From Actinomycetospora sp. NBRC 106378 (GTDB taxonomy: Bacteria; Actinomycetota; Actinomycetes; Mycobacteriales; Pseudonocardiaceae): a DNA stretch of 64,000 nt. The stretch's first letter is position 1. Each line of letters starts with the position of its first letter. Shown piece by piece: positions 59,001-64,000 of the stretch. The translations under genes and the position numbers were made by a program. Below the pieces are notes generated by a model, which saw only the letters and a list, made by a program, of their open reading frames with translations, ran no database searches and had not been told where the DNA came from. The DNA lies in NCBI RefSeq assembly GCF_030269685.1, contig NZ_BSTT01000009.1, forward strand, positions 124,001 through 188,000. Reading direction: 5' to 3'.

Positions 59001-59383
59001 TCCACCACGAGGTGCCCGACCAGCTGCTGCAGCCGGCGGCGGGCGAGCGGGACCACGACCCGCGGGAGCCGCGGGGCGAGCGCGGCGCCCGCCCGCAGCA
59101 TCAGCCGGTCCAGGGCCGTGGCGAAGCCGGGCAGCGTCGCCCCGCGGCCCGCGAGCCGGGCGAGCTCCCGGGCGGCCACCGCGTCGTCCTCCGGGCGCGC
59201 GACCCGGTCGACGAAGTGCATCGCGAAGTCGACGCCCGCGGGGTCGTGCACGAGCGAGGCGAGCCGTCGGGTCGCCGCGTCGTGCCCCGCCTCGTCGCTC
59301 GCCGCGGCCCAGCGCGCCGCGCGGGCGACCGCCCGCTCGACCAGCGCCTCGTCGAGGCCCACCCCCGTCAGCTGCTCGCTCAT
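56084..59383 (-). CDS. Bifunctional proline dehydrogenase / P5C dehydrogenase (PutA-like)
   Basis: A 1099-aa enzyme. The N-terminal PRODH barrel (about 120-450) has VDYVSVKASSV, FLNLDMEEYKDLDLT, LVKGANLAMERV and GVASHHLHHV. The C-terminal aldehyde dehydrogenase (about 480-960) has PPWNFPVAIPLGG, LAETSGKNALVI and the catalytic Cys in FGHAGQKCSAASL. Proline is oxidised to P5C and on to glutamate. There is no N-terminal ribbon-helix-helix domain, so it is not a self-regulating trifunctional PutA. A divergent PAS-AraC regulator is the likely control. Confidence 0.92.
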   Translation of the reverse strand: MSEQLTGVGLDEALVERAVARAARWAAASDEAGHDAATRRLASLVHDPAGVDFAMHFVDRVARPEDDAVAARELARLAGRGATLPGFATALDRLMLRAGAALAPRLPRVVVPLARRRLQQLVGHLVVDASGRVLGRRLAAARADGFRLNLNLLGEAVLGEDEADRRLARTLELIRRDDVDYVSVKASSVASQLVPWDLEGSRDRLVRRLTPLFETARDHGVFLNLDMEEYKDLDLTVALFTALLDRPSLRGYSAGIVLQAYLPDSVAALEHLAAFSRRRVDAGGAPVKVRLVKGANLAMERVDAAVHDWPQAPYATKAEVDANYVRLLEHALRPGLADALRIGVASHHLHHVALAVELAAARGVPAQMDVEMLQGMAPAQARAVAADLPESGLVLYTPVVHAEDFDAAVSYLVRRLEENAGRENYLYAMFSAEGPESYLDRFRASVAERDAVADTPRRTQDRTTEVVGEFPLRFRNEPDTDPSLGANREWARRAVAAAPAVVREPELTDPAAVDAVVERAAASSWRTATPSERARRLRGAARALAAARTELLTTMVHEAGKTVAEADPEISEAVDFAAYYADRAEELDPARFTPDRVVVVTPPWNFPVAIPLGGCLAALAAGAAVVIKPAPQVRACAEVGVAALHRAGIPADALQLVHTDESDAGRRVITHPAVDRVVLTGASETAALFRSWRPDLGVLAETSGKNALVITPAADPDLAVADLVRSAFGHAGQKCSAASLAVLVGPVGDPRTPVGRRFRRQLVDAVRTLRVGPGTDLSSTMGPLVGDLSPKLERALTTLSDGETWLVEPRRTGDAQWTPGVREGVSPGSWFHLTECFGPVLGLMAAGSLDEAIAWQNATGFGLTGGLHSLDRDEVEHWMERVEVGNAYVNRHITGAIVQRQSFGGWKGSVVGPGAKPGGPNYVAQFGTWADASVPESAPLGREAAALLASVASSVPADDLAWLRAAAASDAFWWREEFGVEHDPTGIAAEANVFRYRPLPGLRVVLGDGAADRDVVRLRLAGACAGVPVADVTPEVVPEPGERLRVVEAPTEALRRRAGEVGATLVEGPVLADGRRELLSVLREQAVSVTRHRFGHVEA

Positions 59384-59470
59384 GGGTCCACTGTGCACCC
59401 GGGGTCCGACAGTCCTCTTGTCCGAATCCGGCGCTCCCGGCGCCGCGCCCCGCCAACGAGGATGGGACCC

Positions 59471-60202
59471 GTGGACCTGCCCGCCGACGCCCTCGTCGCG
59501 CTCTTCGCCGAGCTCACCGGCGTCATGTTCTGCGCGAAGGACGCCGAGGGCCGCTACACCGAGGTCAACGACGCGTTCGTCCGGCGCGCCGGCCGCCGCG
59601 ACCGCGCCGCGGTCGTGGGGCGCCGCGCCGGCGAGCTGTTCGTCCCCGCCCTCGCCGAGCGCTACGAGGAACAGGACGCGCGGGTCCTCGCCGAGGGCCG
59701 CACGCTGCGCCACGAGCTGGAGCTGATCCGTCGCGCGGGCGGCGTGCCCGGCTGGTTCCTCACGACCAAGGTGCCGGTCCACGCGGACGGGCGCGTGGTC
59801 GGCGTGGTCAGTGTGTCCGAGGACCTGCGCTCGGCCGACGAGGGCGATCCCGCGCTGCCCGCCCTCTCCCGCGTCGTCGACCTCGTGGCCGCCCGGGTCG
59901 ACGACCCGCCCCGCGTCGAGGAGATGGCGGCGACCGCGGGGATGTCGAGCTCCGCCCTGGAACGGCGGATGCGCGCGGTCTTCGGGCTCGCCCCGACCCA
60001 GTTCGTGCTGCGCGCCCGCATCGACCGCGCCCGCTCCCTGCTCACCACCACCGGGCTCCCGCTCGCCGAGGTGGCGCTGGCCTGCGGGTTCTACGACCAG
60101 CCCGCCTTCACCCGGCAGTTCGCGCGCCTCGCGGGGGAGACGCCGGGGCAGTTCCGACGACGGGCCCGGCCGGTCGGGCCCCACGGTGTCGGACCCGCTT
60201 GA
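59471..60202 (+). CDS. PAS-AraC family transcriptional regulator
   Basis: A 243-aa protein with an N-terminal PAS domain (about 5-115; [21 protein letters not shown] and [17 protein letters not shown]) and a C-terminal AraC DNA-binding domain ([36 protein letters not shown]). The PAS domain may sense a small molecule such as proline. It is divergent from the proline enzyme gene with an 87-bp gap between starts, so it very likely controls it. GTG 59471 with GAGG 9 nt upstream is preferred; ATG 59462 is possible. Confidence 0.88.
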   Translation: MDLPADALVALFAELTGVMFCAKDAEGRYTEVNDAFVRRAGRRDRAAVVGRRAGELFVPALAERYEEQDARVLAEGRTLRHELELIRRAGGVPGWFLTTKVPVHADGRVVGVVSVSEDLRSADEGDPALPALSRVVDLVAARVDDPPRVEEMAATAGMSSSALERRMRAVFGLAPTQFVLRARIDRARSLLTTTGLPLAEVALACGFYDQPAFTRQFARLAGETPGQFRRRARPVGPHGVGPA

Positions 60203-60206
60203 GACG

Positions 60207-62336
60207 ATGGCTCCCGTGGCGGCGGACCGGAGTGCGACCGAGGCGATCGAGCACGGACTGGATCCCGAGCAGCGCGCGGCGGTCGTCGCCCCGCGCGGTC
60301 CGGTCTGCGTGCTCGCGGGGGCCGGCACCGGCAAGACCCGCACCATCACCCGCCGGATCGCCCACCTCGCCCGCACCGAGCAGGTCCGGCCCGGCCAGGT
60401 CCTCGCGGTCACCTTCACCGCGCGCGCGGCGGGGGAGATGCGGACCCGCCTGCGGGACCTCGGCGTCGGCGGGGTGCAGGCCCGCACGTTCCACGCCGCG
60501 GCGCTGCGCCAGCTCCGCTACTTCTGGCCCCGGTCCGTCGGCGGCGAGGCGTGGCCGCTGCTGGACAACAAGATGCGGTTCGTCGGGCAGGCCGCCCAGC
60601 GCGCCGGCGCCGCCACGAACCGGGAGTCGCTGCGCGACCTCGCGAGCGAGATCGAGTGGTCCAAGGCGTGCCTGGTGGCGCCGGACCACTACGTCGAGGC
60701 CGTCGCGAAGGTGCAGCGCGACACGCCCGCGCCCGCGGACCAGGTCGCGACGGTCTACGCGGGCTACGAGGAGCTGAAGAACCGCGCGGAGCAGCTCGAC
60801 TTCGAGGACCTGCTCATCCACACGGCGGGCGCGCTGGAGGAGACCCCGGAGGTCGCGGACGAGTTCCGGGAGCGGTACCGCTGCTTCGTCGTCGACGAGT
60901 TCCAGGACGTCACCCCGCTGCAGCACCGCCTGCTCGACGCCTGGCTCGGCGGCCGGGACGACCTCACCGTCGTCGGCGACGCCAACCAGACGATCTACTC
61001 CTTCGCCGGCGCGAGCCCGTCCTACCTGCTGGACTTCCCCCGCCGGCACCCCGAGGCCCAGGTGGTCCGGCTGGTGCGCGACTACCGGTCCACCCCGCAG
61101 GTGGTGGCGGCCGCCAACACCGTGATCGGCGCCGCCCGCGGGCGCGCCGCGGGCAGCCGGCTGCGCCTCGAGGGGCAGCGGCCGCCCGGCCCGACGCCGG
61201 ACTTCGCCGAGCACGACGACGAGCCCGCGGAGGCGACCGCGGTCGCGGAGCAGATCCGCGGGCTGATCGACGACGGGGTGCCCGCCGCCGAGATCGCCGT
61301 GCTCTTCCGGATCAACGCCCAGTCGGAGGTCTACGAGCAGGCCCTCTCCGACCTCGGGATCGCCTACCAGGTCCGTGGCGGCGAGCGGTTCTTCCAGCGC
61401 ACCGAGGTGAAGAACGCGATCGCGGCGCTCCGCACGCTCGGCAACCGCCTCGAGGGCGGGCCCGAGGCCGTCGTCGGCGCCGACGTCGTCACCACGGTCC
61501 GGGCGGCGCTCGGGGAGCAGGGCCTCACCGACACCCCGCCCGCCGGCAGCGCGTCCGACGGCGCCCAACGGCAGCGCTGGGAGTCGCTGCGGGCCCTCGC
61601 GGAGCTCGCCACCGACCTCGTCGAGGCGCTCCCCGAGGCCACCTACGCCGCCTTCCTCGCCGAGCTGTCCACCCGGATGCAGGCCCAGCACCCGCCGACG
61701 GTGCAGGGCGTGACGCTCGCGTCCCTGCACGCGGCGAAGGGCCTGGAGTGGGATGCGGTGTTCCTCGTCGGGCTCGTCGACGGCACCCTGCCGATCCAGC
61801 ACGCCGACGGCGACGACGAGGCGGTGGAGGAGGAGCGGCGCCTGCTCTACGTCGGCGTGACCCGGGCGCGCGTGCACCTGCGCATCTCCTGGGCGTTGGC
61901 CCGGCAGTCCGGCGGGCGGCGCTCGCGACGGCGGAGCCGCTTCCTCTACGGCCTGGTCCCCGACGACCACCCCGCCGCGCGCAAGCCCGGGTCCGGCGTC
62001 GACGGCGGGCCGAAGGCGAAGGCGGCCCGGGCGTCGTGCCGGATCTGCGGGAAGGCCCTCGGCGACGCCGCCGCCCAGAAGATCGGCCGCTGCACCGAGC
62101 ACCCGTCCGACGTCGACGTCGAGCTGCTCGACGCGCTGCGCACGTGGCGGTCGAACGAGGCCAAGCAGCGGTCGGTCCCGGCCTACGTGGTGTTCACCGA
62201 CGCCACGCTCGTCGCGCTCGCCGAGCAGCGCCCGCAGGACACGAAGGGCCTGGTCACGATCCCGGGGATCGGGGCGTCGAAGCTCGAACGCTACGGCGAG
62301 GACGTCCTGACGATGGTGCGCGAGCACGCTTCCTGA
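60207..62336 (+). CDS. uvrD2: UvrD2-type ATP-dependent DNA helicase
   Basis: A 709-aa SF1A helicase. Walker [11 protein letters not shown] is at 37-46, motif II VVDEFQD near 230, [12 protein letters not shown] and [13 protein letters not shown] mark motifs V-VI. The C-terminal part has C611-x2-C614, C629 and a near His (the usual tetracysteine module in modified form) and ends in an HRDC domain ([28 protein letters not shown]). In mycobacteria UvrD2 is essential. It begins 4 bp after the AraC-type gene. Confidence 0.93.
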   Translation: MAPVAADRSATEAIEHGLDPEQRAAVVAPRGPVCVLAGAGTGKTRTITRRIAHLARTEQVRPGQVLAVTFTARAAGEMRTRLRDLGVGGVQARTFHAAALRQLRYFWPRSVGGEAWPLLDNKMRFVGQAAQRAGAATNRESLRDLASEIEWSKACLVAPDHYVEAVAKVQRDTPAPADQVATVYAGYEELKNRAEQLDFEDLLIHTAGALEETPEVADEFRERYRCFVVDEFQDVTPLQHRLLDAWLGGRDDLTVVGDANQTIYSFAGASPSYLLDFPRRHPEAQVVRLVRDYRSTPQVVAAANTVIGAARGRAAGSRLRLEGQRPPGPTPDFAEHDDEPAEATAVAEQIRGLIDDGVPAAEIAVLFRINAQSEVYEQALSDLGIAYQVRGGERFFQRTEVKNAIAALRTLGNRLEGGPEAVVGADVVTTVRAALGEQGLTDTPPAGSASDGAQRQRWESLRALAELATDLVEALPEATYAAFLAELSTRMQAQHPPTVQGVTLASLHAAKGLEWDAVFLVGLVDGTLPIQHADGDDEAVEEERRLLYVGVTRARVHLRISWALARQSGGRRSRRRSRFLYGLVPDDHPAARKPGSGVDGGPKAKAARASCRICGKALGDAAAQKIGRCTEHPSDVDVELLDALRTWRSNEAKQRSVPAYVVFTDATLVALAEQRPQDTKGLVTIPGIGASKLERYGEDVLTMVREHAS

Positions 62337-62356
62337 GATTTCTCCGGTTAATTCGA

Positions 62357-62386
62357 TTGCGGCCCTCGCGGGAGGGCCCCTAGGTT
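62357..62386 (+). promoter_or_regulatory. whiB7 promoter with AT-rich upstream motif
   Basis: TTGCGG at 62357-62362 and TAGGTT at 62381-62386 are separated by 18 bp. Just upstream of the -35 lies TTAATTCGA, an AT-rich patch that stands out in this GC-rich sequence. WhiB7-dependent promoters carry exactly such an AT-rich element before -35, so the gene is probably autoactivated. The 18-bp spacer itself contains GGCCCTC-GCG-GGAGGGCC. Confidence 0.65.
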
Positions 62387-62822
62387 CGACAGCACTCCGG
62401 CGCGCGTGGTGCCGGGGCGAGATCAGGGGGGTGTGCCACCGATGAAGCTCTTGCTCACGGGCATGCCCGTCTCACCGGCCGTCGCGGCAACAGCTGCGAC
62501 GGCACACGTCTGCGCGTGGGACCGCGTGGCCACCGGTGCGTCGCTCACGCGCACCCGTGCGTTCGCGGACGTCCCGGTGGGCGAGTGGGGGATCCCGACG
62601 TCGGGTTCCTCCGGCTCCCGCCCGGGCGGCACCCCCGCCCCGCAGCGTCACGTCGATCTCGTCCCGTCCTGTCCGCGCCCGAGCGGTGGTCAGCCCCAGG
62701 ACTGACCACCACGCCCACCAGGCCGCGGACCACTCGGTTCGCGGCCTTCGTCGTCCCACGAGGACGACGCCCTCCGCGGCCCGGGAGACCACCCCGAACA
62801 CCCGCCGTTGGAGGTCCGACCC
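62387..62822 (+). ncRNA. whiB7 5' leader with attenuator-like structures
   Basis: About 430 nt of untranslated or uORF-containing RNA. Predicted hairpins are GGTGGTCAG/CTGACCACC (62685-62710), GGCCGCG/CGCGGCC (62721-62746) and CGTCGTCC/GGACGACG (62749-62769). The last two share or border sequence, so they could form alternative folds. whiB7/wblC leaders in mycobacteria and Streptomyces work by uORF-linked attenuation that is relieved by ribosome-targeting antibiotics; this layout fits that. Confidence 0.55.
62442..62705 (+). CDS. Possible upstream ORF in the whiB7 leader
   Basis: ATG at 62442 with GGGGGG 11 nt upstream opens an 87-codon frame whose TGA (62703-62705) lies in the right arm of the first hairpin. 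Its product has no recognised family and a Pro/Ser/Gly-rich tail. A five-codon frame GTGTGCCACCGATGA (62429) overlaps its start. Translation of one of these may set the fold of the leader. It is more likely regulatory than a functional protein. Confidence 0.4.
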   Translation: MKLLLTGMPVSPAVAATAATAHVCAWDRVATGASLTRTRAFADVPVGEWGIPTSGSSGSRPGGTPAPQRHVDLVPSCPRPSGGQPQD

Positions 62823-63140
62823 ATGTATCCCGTCCCCGCCGTCCTCGACCAACCCGTGTCGGACTCCCTGCCCTGCCGCACGGAGCCCGACGACCTGTGG
62901 TTCTCCGACCACCCGTCCGAGCTCGAGCAGGCCAAGCTGCTGTGCGCCGCCTGTCCGATCCGGCGCGCGTGCCTGACCGGCGCGCTCGAGCGGCGGGAGT
63001 TCGCCGGGGTGTGGGGAGGCGAGATCCTCGACCGTGGAGCCGTGATCGCGCGCAAGCGCCCGCGGGGTCGGCCGTCCAAGGCCGACCTGGCGCGGGACGC
63101 CGAGATCGCGGCCGCCCGGGCGGGCGCCGGCGTGGCGTGA
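62823..63140 (+). CDS. whiB7: WhiB7 transcriptional activator of intrinsic drug resistance
   Basis: A 105-aa WhiB-family [4Fe-4S] protein. Cys 18, 41, 44 and 50 form the cluster site (LPCRTEP, CAACPIRRAC), GVWGGE (62-67) is the turn, and RPRGRPSK (79-86) is the AT-hook that identifies WhiB7 among WhiB paralogues. It binds the AT-rich motif through the hook and partners with the primary sigma factor. Its placement after uvrD2 and beside the AarF-type kinase gene matches mycobacteria. GAGG is 9 nt upstream of the ATG. Confidence 0.95.
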   Translation: MYPVPAVLDQPVSDSLPCRTEPDDLWFSDHPSELEQAKLLCAACPIRRACLTGALERREFAGVWGGEILDRGAVIARKRPRGRPSKADLARDAEIAAARAGAGVA

Positions 63141-63160
63141 CGCCCCGGCACCGCCCCCGC

Positions 63161-63207
63161 GTGAGGGGAACCTTCGAGCCGCAGGAGCGCTCGAGGGTTC
63201 CCCTCGC
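63161..63207. terminator. Hairpin after whiB7 (family E)
   Basis: GTGAGGGGAACC-TTCGAGC pairs with GCTCGA-GGGTTCCCCTCGC with one bulge. The right arm GAGGGTTCCCCTC recurs exactly at 10909-10921, at the end of the AfsR-like gene. Confidence 0.7.
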
Positions 63208-63212
63208 GCCCC

Positions 63213-63272
63213 CGCGAGACGCACATGGGGCAGGTTCCCGCGCCCGCGGACCGGCCTGGCGTGGCCCTCGCG
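63213..63272. repeat. Family B inverted repeat, copy 4
   Basis: CGCGAGACGCACATGGGGC and GGCCTGGCGTGGCCCTCGCG around a GC-rich centre, in the convergent gap between whiB7 and the AarF gene. Confidence 0.7.
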
Positions 63273-63287
63273 ACCTCGACGGAGGTC

Positions 63288-64000
63288 CTAGACGTCGAAC
63301 CCCGGCTGCCAGTCCCGGAAGATCGACCGCAGCCCGATCTCGGCGTCGAGCTGGCACAGGACCGCCACCGACGCGAGCGTCACACGGTGGATGAGCAGGT
63401 ACTGCGGCGGCAGGTTGAGCCCGCGGCCGGTCTCGAACTCCGGGCGCCGCAGGTCGCCGAGCCGCTCGGCCTGCCCACGGATCCACTCCCGGGTGAAGTG
63501 GAACTTCTCGGTGCGCAGCGGGTCGACCAGCGGGCCCAGGTAGGCCATCGCGCGGTCCGGGGTCATCTCGGTGTCCGGCAGCACGAAGTTCAGGTCGCGC
63601 AGCAGCTGCAGCAGCTCGTCCGACCGGTCCTCCACCGCGAGCGCGAGCATCTCGCCGAGCTCGTGGGGCAGCCCTTCGGGCAGCCGGGCGACGGCGCCGA
63701 AATCGATGACACACAGGCGGCCGTCGGGGAGCACCTGGAAGTTGCCGGGGTGCGGGTCCGCGTGCAGCATCCCGACCCGCGCGGGCGCCGAGAAGTGGAA
63801 GGTGGACAGCAGGGAGCCGACCCGGTCGCGCTCCTCGGGCTCCCCGGTGCGGATGATCTGCGACAGCGGCGTCCCGGTGATCCACTCCGAGACCATCGCC
63901 TTCGGCGCGGACGCGACGACCCGGGGCACCACCACGTGCTCGTCGCCCTCGAACGCGGCGGCGAACGCGCGCTGGGCGTCGGCCTCGTCGCGGTAGTCGA
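63288..64000 (-). CDS. ABC1/AarF (UbiB) family atypical kinase, N-terminus cut
   Basis: The C-terminal 236 residues are visible. They contain the UbiB/AarF motifs: VSEWITGTPL, LHADPHPGNFQVLPDGRLCVIDFGAVARLP (catalytic D and metal Asp) and the helical end ARVGMLH. This is the family of Rv3197, which lies beside whiB7 in mycobacteria. The function in this lineage is unclear. The start lies beyond position 64000. Confidence 0.9.
   Translation of the reverse strand, partial: DYRDEADAQRAFAAAFEGDEHVVVPRVVASAPKAMVSEWITGTPLSQIIRTGEPEERDRVGSLLSTFHFSAPARVGMLHADPHPGNFQVLPDGRLCVIDFGAVARLPEGLPHELGEMLALAVEDRSDELLQLLRDLNFVLPDTEMTPDRAMAYLGPLVDPLRTEKFHFTREWIRGQAERLGDLRRPEFETGRGLNLPPQYLLIHRVTLASVAVLCQLDAEIGLRSIFRDWQPGFDV

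Noticed and set aside
62363-62380. GGCCCTC-GCG-GGAGGGCC as terminator of uvrD2
   Set aside because: It is short and coincides exactly with the spacer between the -35 and -10 of the whiB7 promoter; a double role is possible but the promoter reading explains it better.

Overview
The window is one piece of a very GC-rich actinobacterial chromosome. Every coding region has strongly GC-biased third positions, GTG starts are common, and many genes overlap as ATGA or GTGA. The gene content is that of a mycothiol-using actinomycete: whiB7, mycoredoxin, the adnAB recombination nuclease, a DUF5313 protein and Lrp/AfsR-type regulators. A Pseudonocardiaceae-like genome, for instance Pseudonocardia, is my best guess, but the genus is inference. 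I see no rRNA, tRNA, CRISPR array, transposase or phage gene.

Left part (1-24.8 kb). A cut sirohydrochlorin-chelatase-like gene, a membrane Ser/Thr kinase, a DUF5313 protein and an OhrR-type MarR regulator come first. A Rieske/unknown/amidohydrolase operon, a cupin, a DUF5872-like protein and the helicase HrpB follow, then a DrrAB-type ABC exporter, a VOC protein and an AfsR-like giant regulator. From 14.0 to 21.8 kb lies a complete-looking Nit1C/MSMEG_0565-0572-type cluster. It encodes a flavoprotein, a Sll0783-like protein, a radical SAM enzyme, a fused GNAT-AIR-synthase protein, a nitrilase, a second nitrilase-fold protein that has lost its catalytic Cys and Glu, and a glycosyltransferase. 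Relatives of this cluster are tied to nitrogen starvation and cyanide assimilation. Beyond it are a TetR/monooxygenase/DsbA group and an MFS pump.

Right part (24.8-64 kb). The backbone ATL - adnA - adnB - nudC - mrx1 - uvrD2 - whiB7 - AarF kinase has the same order and relative orientation as the Rv3204-Rv3197 region of Mycobacterium tuberculosis. Accessory blocks interrupt it. One holds a pirin and a flavin oxidoreductase followed by two strongly shortened paralogues. Another is a peptide ABC importer with an embedded gamma-glutamyltransferase and a GntR regulator, divergent from an M20 dipeptidase; together they look like a gamma-glutamyl-peptide scavenging route. Others hold an SDR, an M16 peptidase pair, an Lrp/MFS pair and a bifunctional proline catabolic enzyme with a PAS-AraC regulator. 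The whiB7 gene has a 430-nt leader with a WhiB7-type promoter, an upstream ORF and several hairpins.

A pervasive feature is a set of dispersed long inverted repeats (perfect stems up to 32 bp) at gene ends. Several families recur at distant sites, some provide the stop codon of the adjoining gene, and two copies appear to have been absorbed into coding sequence (hrpB and the GNAT-AIR gene).
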